This document shows positions 1 through 7,051 of a stretch of DNA of 13,264 nucleotides, in pieces; the stretch's first letter is position 1, and the number at the start of each line of letters is the position of its first letter. Source of the DNA: an uncultured Erysipelotrichaceae bacterium. GTDB taxonomy: Bacteria > Bacillota_I > Bacilli_A > RF39 > UBA660. The DNA lies in assembly GCA_902766815.1 (NCBI GenBank), contig CACXEZ010000095.1, positions 1 to 13,264 of the forward strand, given 5' to 3'. The notes beneath the pieces are model-generated. The model saw only the letters and a list, made by a program, of their open reading frames with translations, had not been told where the DNA came from and did no database searches. The translations under genes and the position numbers were made by a program.

Positions 1-183
1 ATGGCAAAAAATATATCAAGTAAAAAAACAAATTTCGCTAATAACAGACCTAACTGTTTAAAAATTACAAAACATGCACAAAAACCAAACTTACAAAAAG
101 TAACCATCGAATTAGAAAATGGTACAACCAAAAAAGTGAGATTAAGTGCAAGAGAAATCAAAGCTGCAAAAAAAGCTGCGTAA
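1..183 (+). CDS. rpmB: 50S ribosomal protein L28
   Basis: This is a structural protein of the large ribosomal subunit. The 60-residue product has the L28 pattern: basic throughout, an N-x-R/S-type loop (FANNRPN, residues 12-18), the core KPNLQKV (residues 28-34), then a short beta hairpin and the ending VRLSAREIK. The usual length is about 60-64 residues, so it looks complete. It has no CxxC pairs, so it is the zinc-free (C-) form; the single Cys at residue 19 is not part of a zinc ribbon. The ATG is the first base of the window, so its ribosome binding site and promoter lie outside. It is the only plus-strand gene and converges on the cell-wall hydrolase gene. In Bacillus, rpmB also lies at the end of the prkC cluster on the opposite strand, which supports the assignment. 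Confidence 0.93.
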   Translation: MAKNISSKKTNFANNRPNCLKITKHAQKPNLQKVTIELENGTTKKVRLSAREIKAAKKAA

Positions 184-219
184 AAAAAATATCCTAGGTA
201 AACCTAAGATATTTTTTTT
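182..219. terminator. Bidirectional rho-independent terminator between rpmB and the NlpC/P60 gene
   Basis: An inverted repeat of about 17 bp has its left arm at about 183-199 (A-run, then TATCCTAGGT) and its right arm at about 202-218 (ACCTAAGATA, then a T-run). There is one C/A mismatch (194/207) and a two-base loop (200-201). The A-run on the left and T-run on the right provide a U-tract in either direction, so it can end both rpmB and the convergent minus-strand gene. It begins inside the rpmB stop codon and overlaps the stop codon (218-220) of the minus-strand gene. Confidence 0.88.
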
Positions 220-1243
220 ATGCTACTCTTCTGACAGACATCATAACATCAGAATTAGTCCATGTATTAACATCTGAAACAATAACACCTAAATTTTGAT
301 TAATAGCATGCACAATTTGTCCATTTCCAATATAAATAGATGAGTGAGTGACAGCACCACCATGTCCCCACAATATAATATCACCTGGCATAGCATCATG
401 ATAACTAATACCAACTCCATCATACGCCTGAGTAGAAGAACTTCTACTAATAGATTTACCAGTCATCGAATATACATATTGAACAAATCCAGAACAATCA
501 AAACCAGTTTGTGGAGAATTGCCACCATAAACATAACGTGATCCAACAAGAGAAGTTGCTAGTGAAACAATATCACCACCTTGGACATTAATGCTAGCAT
601 CAGTCGTAATATCACTCCAATAGTCAGAAACTTTTGGTACAACTTTAACAACTTCCTTAACAACTACTTTAAAAATCTTTTCTGCTCTATTACCAACCTT
701 ATCCAAAGCAACAACACGAATCGAATACTCTGAAGGAACAGAAGAATCAAATCCATCAGAATAAACCGTATAATAATTAGTTAAACCATCAATAATAGTA
801 GACTCTTCCCTATATTCAATATTTTCATCATTATCAACAACACTACTAATATTATCTATCAAATTAATGCTATTACCCTCATCAATAGTAATAGTATCTT
901 CCTTAAATTCAATAACAGGAGCAACAGTATCAACAACATTTAGCTCAATAGGTACCACCTTAGCAACGCCCTTATATTCAACCTTAACTACAACTTTCTG
1001 CTTCCCAACCTTATAAGTATTCAAATCTTTAACAATAGAATATTTATAATCCTTATTATTATTCAAAAAACTTTTCAAATTGATACTATTACCATATTCA
1101 AAAATTTTACTACTAATATCAACATCTAAATTATCATATATAACAGACTCTTGATATTTTTTAATAAGAACAAATAAAGTCGTCAAAAGAACGATACACA
1201 GGACACCCTTCCTTAGCTTTTTATTTGAATTTCTCTTTTTCAT
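218..1243 (-). CDS. Membrane-anchored NlpC/P60 cell-wall endopeptidase with Ig-like domains
   Basis: This is a putative peptidoglycan hydrolase cutting stem peptides outside the membrane (family inference). The 341-residue protein has a basic N-terminus and one membrane segment at about 12-28, with no clear signal-peptidase site, so it is probably anchored. Two Ig-like (DUF5011-type) domains follow at about 40-105 and 106-196; both begin with a related E-x-GNSINL motif. The NlpC/P60 domain is at about 224-341. Its catalytic Cys250 lies in FDCSGF, His300 in THSSIYIGNG, and the probable third residue is His312 in IVHA. An upstream in-frame TTG at 1279 would add 12 residues, but it sits within a few bases of the predicted transcription start. 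The ATG at 1243 has a well-placed AGAGG, so I chose that. The gene occupies the place where Bacillus has thiN. It has its own promoter and could also receive read-through from rpe. Confidence 0.9.
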   Translation of the reverse strand: MKKRNSNKKLRKGVLCIVLLTTLFVLIKKYQESVIYDNLDVDISSKIFEYGNSINLKSFLNNNKDYKYSIVKDLNTYKVGKQKVVVKVEYKGVAKVVPIELNVVDTVAPVIEFKEDTITIDEGNSINLIDNISSVVDNDENIEYREESTIIDGLTNYYTVYSDGFDSSVPSEYSIRVVALDKVGNRAEKIFKVVVKEVVKVVPKVSDYWSDITTDASINVQGGDIVSLATSLVGSRYVYGGNSPQTGFDCSGFVQYVYSMTGKSISRSSSTQAYDGVGISYHDAMPGDIILWGHGGAVTHSSIYIGNGQIVHAINQNLGVIVSDVNTWTNSDVMMSVRRVA

Positions 1244-1248
1244 AATAA

Positions 1249-1253
1249 CCTCT
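1249..1253 (-). promoter_or_regulatory. Ribosome binding site deciding the start of the NlpC/P60 gene
   Basis: AGAGG lies 5 nt before the ATG at 1243. The alternative upstream TTG (1279) has no such site. This fixes the start at 1243. Confidence 0.75.
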
Positions 1254-1288
1254 TTTCGCAAAATAAAATTTTCTTGCAAGCAGAACCT

Positions 1289-1317
1289 ATTATAGCATAT
1301 TCGTAAGTGTTTGTCAA
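1289..1317 (-). promoter_or_regulatory. Perfect-consensus sigma-A promoter for the NlpC/P60 gene
   Basis: On the minus strand, TTGACA (1317-1312) and TATAAT (1294-1289) are separated by exactly 17 bp, and TGC directly before the -10 makes it an extended -10. All 12 core bases match consensus. The predicted start of transcription is near 1282, giving a leader of about 40 nt to the ATG at 1243. No operator-like repeat is evident, so strong constitutive expression is the simplest reading. Confidence 0.88.
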
Positions 1318-1339
1318 AAGCACTGCAGATGTCTAAAAA

Positions 1340-1969
1340 CTAAGGCATTAACAAGCTATCTACTCTCTGATTATAATCGTCGCTATTAACAATATAAGAA
1401 CCAGCAACAACAATATCAGCATCTCTCACTAAAGAAATAGTAGTATCATTAATTCCACCATCCACTTCAACAAGAATATTTCTATTCCCAATCAACTTCT
1501 TAATTTCTTTTATTCTATCGACAGTCTTAGGTATAAATTTTTGCCCCCCATAACCAGGTTCTACACTCATAACAAGAATCATATCAATCATATCCAAATA
1601 AATAGATAATTCACGCATATCTGTCATTGGTTTAATCGCCAAACCCACTTTATAACCCATATAATGTATTTTATCAATAATCTGTTCAATATTAGATAAA
1701 ACTTCCACATGTAAAGTAATAAACTCTATATTCATGTTATAAAATTTTTCAATATATTTTAAAGGATCTGCCACCATCAAATGAACATCTAAAGGTTTAA
1801 CAGATACCAAATTGATTTCATCTATCTCACTAATATCATTAAATTGCTCATTTGAAACAAATTTTCCATCCATAACATCCACATGAACATAACTAGTATT
1901 AGTATAATTTAACTCCTCTACGCCCCTTACCCTATCTTCAATAGACAATATAGAAGTTGAAATCCTCAT
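1340..1969 (-). CDS. rpe: Ribulose-phosphate 3-epimerase
   Basis: This cytoplasmic enzyme interconverts ribulose 5-phosphate and xylulose 5-phosphate in the pentose phosphate pathway. The 209-residue protein is a TIM barrel with all family motifs: the SILS start (residues 6-9), HVDVMDG (29-35), DVHLMV (61-66), the phosphate-loop region MSVEPGYGGQKFIP (134-147) and EVDGGI (168-173). The metal and catalytic residues are visible as His29, Asp31, His63 and Asp170. It is a few residues shorter than typical (about 215-220), with no missing motif. The ATG overlaps the rsgA stop by 4 nt (ATGA). A GAGAGGTG ribosome binding site lies about 6 nt upstream, inside rsgA. It is the fifth gene of the conserved rlmN-prpC-prkC-rsgA-rpe order, counted from rlmN. 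No terminator is seen after its TAG stop. Confidence 0.95.
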   Translation of the reverse strand: MRISTSILSIEDRVRGVEELNYTNTSYVHVDVMDGKFVSNEQFNDISEIDEINLVSVKPLDVHLMVADPLKYIEKFYNMNIEFITLHVEVLSNIEQIIDKIHYMGYKVGLAIKPMTDMRELSIYLDMIDMILVMSVEPGYGGQKFIPKTVDRIKEIKKLIGNRNILVEVDGGINDTTISLVRDADIVVAGSYIVNSDDYNQRVDSLLMP

Positions 1970-2805
1970 AACTTACACCTCTCAATAAAAGAACAATAAT
2001 TAATATATCTACTACCCATGATTTTTCCATTCTCAACTTGTTCTCTAACATAGCATCCATCTTCTTTTAAATGCATACAATCTCTATATTTACAGTAATG
2101 TACTCCATCAAACATCTCTTTCATATTATCTCGAATATCAATTCTCTTCATACCCAAAAAATCAATATCAGAAAATCCTGGAGTATCTACAATGTAACCA
2201 CCATTTATCTCATATAATTGAGTATGCCTAGTGGTATGTTTTCCACGATTTAAAGCAAAAGAAATATCATCAGTCTTAAGCTTTAAACTACTATCCAATC
2301 GATTAATTAAACTACTCTTACCACTCCCTGACTGGCCAGCTAAAACAGTAATCTTTCCATGTAATAATTCCAAGATAGCTTCTTTATCCTCATTAATAAC
2401 AACACTATATCCAACTCTCTTATAATAATCAATATATTCTTGAATATATCCCCTTTCTTCATCATTCAATAAATCCAATTTCGTAAAACAAATAATTGGA
2501 TCGATATTAGAATAACTAACAATAGTAAGTAATTTATCCAATAAATAAGTATCCAAATCAGGCCTTTTCACACTACTAACAATAATTGCCTGATCAACAT
2601 TAGCAACACTAGGCCTAACAAGAAAATTTTTTCTCTCCAAAATTTCCAATAAATAATGCTCAGTTTCATCAAAAATAACCCTATCACCAACAAGAGGAAC
2701 AAGTTTCATTTGACGAAACTTCCCCCTTGCCTTACATAAATAACAATTTTCTCCACTCTTAACCAAATAATCATTACTAATATTTTTAATAATTATTCCT
2801 TCCAT
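1966..2805 (-). CDS. rsgA: Ribosome small-subunit-dependent GTPase A
   Basis: This is a circularly permuted GTPase that acts late in 30S subunit maturation. The 279-residue protein has an N-terminal OB-fold (about 1-68) and then a GTPase domain with motifs in permuted order: G4 TKLD (108-111), P-loop GQSGSGKSS (157-165), G2 region RGKHTTRH (187-194) and G3 DTPG (207-210). A C-terminal zinc knuckle uses Cys238, Cys243, His245 and Cys251. Length and domain order are normal for RsgA (YloQ/CpgA of Bacillus). The ATG lies 8 nt after the prkC stop and has a purine-rich GGGGGAAG just upstream. Its TGA stop overlaps the rpe start. In Bacillus the homologue is a substrate of PrkC, so the linkage may be functional as well as positional. 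Confidence 0.96.
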   Translation of the reverse strand: MEGIIIKNISNDYLVKSGENCYLCKARGKFRQMKLVPLVGDRVIFDETEHYLLEILERKNFLVRPSVANVDQAIIVSSVKRPDLDTYLLDKLLTIVSYSNIDPIICFTKLDLLNDEERGYIQEYIDYYKRVGYSVVINEDKEAILELLHGKITVLAGQSGSGKSSLINRLDSSLKLKTDDISFALNRGKHTTRHTQLYEINGGYIVDTPGFSDIDFLGMKRIDIRDNMKEMFDGVHYCKYRDCMHLKEDGCYVREQVENGKIMGSRYINYCSFIERCKL

Positions 2806-2813
2806 ACTTCCCC

Positions 2814-4775
2814 CTATTCAGTGTCTTCTTCATTATCACTAGTTTTAGTATAATAACAATTTACCGTTACATCTTTTCCATCAATTTTATAAGAAACAGT
2901 TGTTGTTTCAGTAGTATATCCAGCAAACCCAGGACAACTAATCACTCCATTATCACCATTCTTATGAATTTCTGTTCTAGTATTTCCAACAGACTTATTA
3001 GTATCACTTTTATCAATATAATTAATAATTAAGTTATAAGTAGTCATATCAACATCAATGGTAACAGTAAATACTACCCCACTAGCAATCTTACCTGTAC
3101 GATTCTGACTAATAACAGCACTATCCAAATAAGTACTATAATCACTAATAGTATTTCCTTTTCTATCTTTTACGGATAAAGTTAATCCATACTGAGAAGC
3201 AAACTCCTCTGCCTTCGCAAGAGTCCAATTTTCAGAACTCATATCAGGATATTCCTCATAAATATCAGGCTTATAAAGAATAATAATATCCCCTTTTTTT
3301 AATTCTTGCTTCTCTTCTTCATTATATTTAGGACTTTGATCAATAACAGTACTTTGCTTTCCAATATAATCTTTTGGACTCGATACCTCTTTTTTTTCAA
3401 CTCGAACATCTAATCCCAAAGATTCTAATTTCTCTTTTACACTATCTATTTTTTGATTTGTGTAATCTTTAAGAATAATTTCAGCAGCACCACTAGATTC
3501 AATAATAGTAACAATGCTTCCTTTTTTCTTACTAGATCCTTGTTTAGGATTAGTTCTAATAACAATACCCTCTTCTACATCATTACTTTCTTCCGACTTA
3601 ATGTCATACTGAAAGCCTTTCTTCTTCAAAAGTGCCTCTGCCTTTTCCGTCGTCATTCCTCTAACATCAGGTACAGCAACAACCTTATAATCATTTCTCT
3701 TATTCAAAAAGATCAAAATAGCAATCATAATAACCAAAACAGCAACACCAATAAGTACAAATATTTTAACTTTTTTTCTCTTTTTATCGTCTTTCTTTAC
3801 CCCTTTAGAGTCAGAATCACTATCATCACGAGGTGGATCCATTAAAGCAGGCTTAACTGAAGATACTGGTGCATCCTTAATAGGAATTGCTCTACTTTCA
3901 TCTAGTTCACTCTCTGGATACGGAAAATTCCACTTCATTTCATTTTGCTTTTCCGGATCAAGAGCGTGAACAATATCATCATGCATCTCTCGAATTGTAT
4001 CATATCGATTTTTAGGATTTTTAGCAGTTGCTTTCAAAACAATATTTTCAACACTCTGTGGAATCAAAGGATTTTGTTTTCTAATACTAGGAATTCTTTC
4101 TCTCATTTGTTTTAAAGCAATCTCTACAGCATTATCCCCTTTAAAAGGAACACTTCCCGTAAGAAGTTCATACATCAATATACCAGCAGAATAAATATCA
4201 CTCTTCGTAGTTGCACCTTTACCACTAGCTTGTTCTGGCGGCAAATAATGAACACTTCCCATCACAGAATTTGTCTGTGTAAGTTGCGTGGCATTCATAG
4301 ACATAGCAATTCCAAAATCAGTAATTTTAATAATTCCATTATCCAATATCATAATATTTTGAGGTTTAATATCTCTATGAATGATATAAGCATCATGTGC
4401 CTGAGTTAATCCATCCGTAAGCTGTGACATAATATCAAGAACTTCAGCAACCGTCAGAGCTCCACGTTTCTGTACTAACTGTTTTAAAGTTTTTCCATCA
4501 ATATACTCCATAACAATATAATGCTGTCCATCTTCTTCCCCAACATCAAAAACTTCTACGATATTAGGATGGGATAAGTCAGAAACACTTTTAGCTTCCC
4601 TTTGAAACCTACGAATAAATTTTTCATCATTTTCTAAATCTCCACGTAAAACTTTAATTGCAACATCTCTATCTAGTATTGTATCATGAGCCAAATAAAC
4701 ATTCGCCATTCCCCCTTCGCCAATCGACTTAAGAATTTCGTATCGTTCATTAATTTTTTGACCCTTAGATAACAT
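2814..4775 (-). CDS. prkC: PASTA-domain serine/threonine protein kinase
   Basis: This is a transmembrane Hanks-type kinase whose outer PASTA repeats sense peptidoglycan fragments or lipid II (family knowledge). The 653-residue protein has an intracellular kinase domain at about 10-272: glycine loop GEGGMANV (19-26), Lys41 in VAIK, HRDIKPQN (133-140), DFG (153-155) and PPE (179-181), with a Thr/Ser-rich activation loop. An acidic/basic linker follows, then a membrane helix at about 337-357. Three PASTA-like repeats cover about 364-426, 431-502 and 508-575. The end (about 578-645) is an extra domain that is not PASTA; it looks like a MucBP-type beta domain and carries Cys614 and Cys640. All catalytic residues are present. 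The start codon shares one base with the prpC stop (TAATG), with GGTGAT upstream, so kinase and phosphatase are translationally coupled. Confidence 0.96.
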   Translation of the reverse strand: MLSKGQKINERYEILKSIGEGGMANVYLAHDTILDRDVAIKVLRGDLENDEKFIRRFQREAKSVSDLSHPNIVEVFDVGEEDGQHYIVMEYIDGKTLKQLVQKRGALTVAEVLDIMSQLTDGLTQAHDAYIIHRDIKPQNIMILDNGIIKITDFGIAMSMNATQLTQTNSVMGSVHYLPPEQASGKGATTKSDIYSAGILMYELLTGSVPFKGDNAVEIALKQMRERIPSIRKQNPLIPQSVENIVLKATAKNPKNRYDTIREMHDDIVHALDPEKQNEMKWNFPYPESELDESRAIPIKDAPVSSVKPALMDPPRDDSDSDSKGVKKDDKKRKKVKIFVLIGVAVLVIMIAILIFLNKRNDYKVVAVPDVRGMTTEKAEALLKKKGFQYDIKSEESNDVEEGIVIRTNPKQGSSKKKGSIVTIIESSGAAEIILKDYTNQKIDSVKEKLESLGLDVRVEKKEVSSPKDYIGKQSTVIDQSPKYNEEEKQELKKGDIIILYKPDIYEEYPDMSSENWTLAKAEEFASQYGLTLSVKDRKGNTISDYSTYLDSAVISQNRTGKIASGVVFTVTIDVDMTTYNLIINYIDKSDTNKSVGNTRTEIHKNGDNGVISCPGFAGYTTETTTVSYKIDGKDVTVNCYYTKTSDNEEDTE

Positions 4776-5515
4776 TACAAATCACCGCTTTCGTTATTCA
4801 AATAAGCCACACTGATGTTATCGTTACCGCCTCTTGCATTAGCTTTATTAATTAATTTTCTAACAGTTTCTTCTGCAGACTTACCTTCCGACAAAACCTT
4901 CTCTATTTGATCTTCTGATATCATATTAGTAAGTCCATCACTGCAAAGTAAAATTCCCCCAATATTTGGTTCAACATCAAAAATATCGATTTCAATAGGA
5001 TTATTAGCACCTAAAGCCCTCATTAAAACATTCTTTCGAGGATGATACTTAGCTTCTTCCGCAGTAAGTTCTCCAGTCGATACAAGTAAATTAACCAAAG
5101 TATGATCTTTAGTTACTTTAGTAAGTTTATGATTTTTAATTACAAATCCAGAACTATCTCCAATATTACCATAAAGTAAATAGTCTTTAGTTTGAATTGC
5201 ACACACAAAAGTAGTCCCCATCCCCTTACTATCAGGATTTTCCTTTGTATAATCAAAAATCTTATGATTCATCTCTGTAACAATATTACGAAGAAACTCA
5301 ATAGCATGCTCTTTATCACCCAAAGTAGACAAACTATAAAATTCTTCAGTTAAATGATTAATAACAATAGCGCTAGCCACTTCTCCAGCCTTATGTCCTC
5401 CCATTCCATCAGCAACAGCTAATAAATATTCACCATGTTCATTACTTAAAATAATGACACTATCTTCATTATGTTCACGAATCTTACCCGTATCAGTTAA
5501 ATAAAAAGTTTGCAT
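4775..5515 (-). CDS. prpC: PP2C-family protein phosphatase, partner of PrkC
   Basis: This soluble Mn/Mg-dependent Ser/Thr phosphatase reverses PrkC phosphorylation. The 246-residue protein spans the whole PP2C fold: NED with Asp18, VADGMGGH (34-41) with Asp36 and Gly37, GMGTT (98-102), GDSS (119-122), LCSDGLTN (190-197) with Asp193, and GGNDNI (229-234) with Asp232. These acidic residues make the two-metal centre. Length is normal for the Stp/PrpC group. The frame stays open upstream to 5554, but the ATG at 5515 has a strong AGGAGGA 5 nt before it, and MQTFYLTDTG aligns with the usual start. The ATG shares a base with the rlmN stop (TAATG), and the gene's own stop shares a base with the prkC start in the same way. 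Confidence 0.95.
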   Translation of the reverse strand: MQTFYLTDTGKIREHNEDSVIILSNEHGEYLLAVADGMGGHKAGEVASAIVINHLTEEFYSLSTLGDKEHAIEFLRNIVTEMNHKIFDYTKENPDSKGMGTTFVCAIQTKDYLLYGNIGDSSGFVIKNHKLTKVTKDHTLVNLLVSTGELTAEEAKYHPRKNVLMRALGANNPIEIDIFDVEPNIGGILLCSDGLTNMISEDQIEKVLSEGKSAEETVRKLINKANARGGNDNISVAYLNNESGDL

Positions 5516-6540
5516 TACATTCCTCCTTTTTGGTTGGCTCTTAATTGACCACAAGCAGCGTCAACCTTACCACCAAATTCTCTTCTAACTGTCACACCTA
5601 TATTATTCTTCTTTAGTATATCATAAAATCTCATAATTTGACCATTTTTTGATCGTTTAAAAGAAATATTTTCAGTTTCATTATAAGGAATCAAATTAAC
5701 ATAGCAATTAATTCCTTGAAGTAAATGAGAAAGCTCTATAGCACAAGAATCCATATCATTAATAGAATCTAACATAATATATTCCATTGTAACACGACGA
5801 TTCGTTTTCTCAATATATTTTTTTACAACATTCATTAAATCACTTAAAGGATAGACACAAGCAATTGGCATTATCTTTCTTCTAATTTCATCATTAGGAG
5901 CATGCAAGCTAATAGCTAAATTAACTTGCCCTTCTTCATTCATAAATCTTTCAATACCAGGAACAAGACCACACGTAGACACTGTAATATGTCTACTTCC
6001 TAATGCTATTCCCTTAGGTTCATTCAAAATACGAATAAAACGCATAACATTATCATAATTATCCATCGGTTCGCCAATCCCCATCACTACTACATGAGTA
6101 ATTCTTCTACCAATATCTTTTTCAATAAACAATATCTGTTGAATCATTTCGTAAGCCACTAAATTACGTACTTTTTTAAGTCTACCACTTTCACAAAACT
6201 TACATCCCATATTACAACCAACTTGACTAGATACACAAACACTAAGACCATAATCGTGATACATCAAAACTGTTTCAATTCTTTCACCATCATTCATTTC
6301 AAACAAATATTTAGCCACATCTTTATCTTCTTGCTTTAAAATAAATCTAATCCTATAAAAATCAAAATGATCCTTAAGATACTCTTGCATCTTTTTTCCA
6401 ATATTATTCATCATAAAAGGATCATCAACATGCTTCTTATATAAAAAATCGTAAATCTGTACCGCTCTAAACTTCTTATCCCCAATAGAAACAAAATAAT
6501 TTTCTAATTCTTTCAAAGTAAAATCATATATATTCCTCAT
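5515..6540 (-). CDS. rlmN: Dual-specificity 23S rRNA/tRNA adenine-C2 methyltransferase (radical SAM)
   Basis: RlmN methylates C2 of A2503 in 23S rRNA and of A37 in some tRNAs by a radical SAM, methyl-Cys mechanism. The product of 341 residues has the 4Fe-4S motif CNMGCKFC (Cys109, 113, 116). The two redox/methyl-carrier cysteines are Cys102 (in SVCVSSQVG) and Cys330 (in DAACGQL). GIGEPMDNYDNV (154-165) and LHAPND (212-217) are also RlmN-type. All catalytic residues are present. The start is uncertain: homologues start near RNIYDFTLKEL, supporting the ATG at 6540, but an ATG at 6558 (TGATG overlap with the preceding gene) would add six residues and allow coupling. Neither has a strong ribosome binding site. 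This is the first of the five conserved genes, and its product may affect ribosome fidelity and drug response. Confidence 0.95.
   Translation of the reverse strand: MRNIYDFTLKELENYFVSIGDKKFRAVQIYDFLYKKHVDDPFMMNNIGKKMQEYLKDHFDFYRIRFILKQEDKDVAKYLFEMNDGERIETVLMYHDYGLSVCVSSQVGCNMGCKFCESGRLKKVRNLVAYEMIQQILFIEKDIGRRITHVVVMGIGEPMDNYDNVMRFIRILNEPKGIALGSRHITVSTCGLVPGIERFMNEEGQVNLAISLHAPNDEIRRKIMPIACVYPLSDLMNVVKKYIEKTNRRVTMEYIMLDSINDMDSCAIELSHLLQGINCYVNLIPYNETENISFKRSKNGQIMRFYDILKKNNIGVTVRREFGGKVDAACGQLRANQKGGM
5521..5527 (-). promoter_or_regulatory. Ribosome binding site deciding the prpC start
   Basis: AGGAGGA lies inside the last codons of rlmN (encoding Gly-Gly), 5 nt before the prpC ATG at 5515. 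It fixes the prpC start and couples its translation to rlmN. Confidence 0.85.
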
Positions 6541-6557
6541 CACAATCACTACACCCA

Positions 6558-6956
6558 TCAATATATTTTTTCAGTAAAAAGATAAAACAAAAGAAAATTA
6601 ACAACAACAAAAAGAAAGAAAGAACTAATCACAAATATTTTCGTATTTTTTCTATGCAAGAAAAATCGATTCATAATAAGGAAATACCCAAAAAAGAAAA
6701 AAGTAATAATCAAATTAATATAATTTTTCCCAAATATCATATCCCTAGTCTTACCAATAAAAACACTTTTATTAAGTATTTCTACATAATGAACTTTATT
6801 TCTTTTAGCACAATATATAACCAAAAAAACATCACATATAAACAATAAAGAATACACAATAGCAGTCTTATGAAAAGATTTAAATAAAAAATTTTTCTCA
6901 TTAGTATTCTGTATTTTCTCTACTTTTTTTGTTCCTCTTTTCACTAAAAACACCAT
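6558..6956 (-). CDS. Small three-helix membrane protein of unknown function
   Basis: I do not recognise this 132-residue protein. It has a basic N-terminus (1-30), then three hydrophobic segments at about 31-50, 78-96 and 106-127, joined by a positively charged loop (51-77) and a short basic link (97-105). There is no catalytic motif. It is probably real: it fills the space between a good promoter and rlmN, its TGA overlaps a possible rlmN ATG (TGATG), and it is first in the prkC operon. The ATG at 6956 has no clear ribosome binding site and would lie only about 8-10 nt from the predicted transcription start. A GTG four codons later is an alternative start. A role near the envelope or with PrkC is only a guess from position. 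Confidence 0.65.
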   Translation of the reverse strand: MVFLVKRGTKKVEKIQNTNEKNFLFKSFHKTAIVYSLLFICDVFLVIYCAKRNKVHYVEILNKSVFIGKTRDMIFGKNYINLIITFFFFGYFLIMNRFFLHRKNTKIFVISSFFLFVVVNFLLFYLFTEKIY

Positions 6957-6971
6957 ACTTTCTTATACATA

Positions 6972-7000
6972 AGTATACCATATCAAGACCATTTTGACAA
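6972..7000 (-). promoter_or_regulatory. Sigma-A-type promoter of the rlmN-prpC-prkC-rsgA-rpe operon
   Basis: TTGTCA (7000-6995) and TATACT (6977-6972) are spaced by 17 bp, each with one mismatch to consensus, and TGG before the -10 gives an extended -10. Transcription would start near 6965, leaving a leader of only about 8-10 nt before the 132-aa gene. It starts immediately after the pta terminator and is the only convincing promoter seen for the six-gene operon. Confidence 0.78.
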
Positions 7001-7002
7001 AG

Positions 7003-7030
7003 AAAAAAAACACTAAAATAAATTAGTGTT
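7003..7030 (-). terminator. Rho-independent terminator after pta
   Basis: On the minus strand, AACACTAA (7030-7023) and TTAGTGTT (7016-7009) form an 8-bp stem with a six-base loop, followed by a T-run (7008-7003). The stem is AT-rich, so termination may be partial. It lies about 20 nt after the pta stop and directly upstream of the next operon's -35 element. Confidence 0.75.
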
Positions 7031-7051
7031 AAATGTGCCCTAATCACAATA

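Noticed and set aside
3453..3845. 130-codon open frame on the plus strand, antisense to prkC
   Set aside because: It is rich in Asn, Ser, Phe and Ile as expected from reading AT-rich coding DNA backwards, has no recognisable domain, and lies wholly within a certain gene. Other shorter opposite-strand frames (344-541, 2231-2425, 6654-6848, 12160-12342) were rejected for the same reason.
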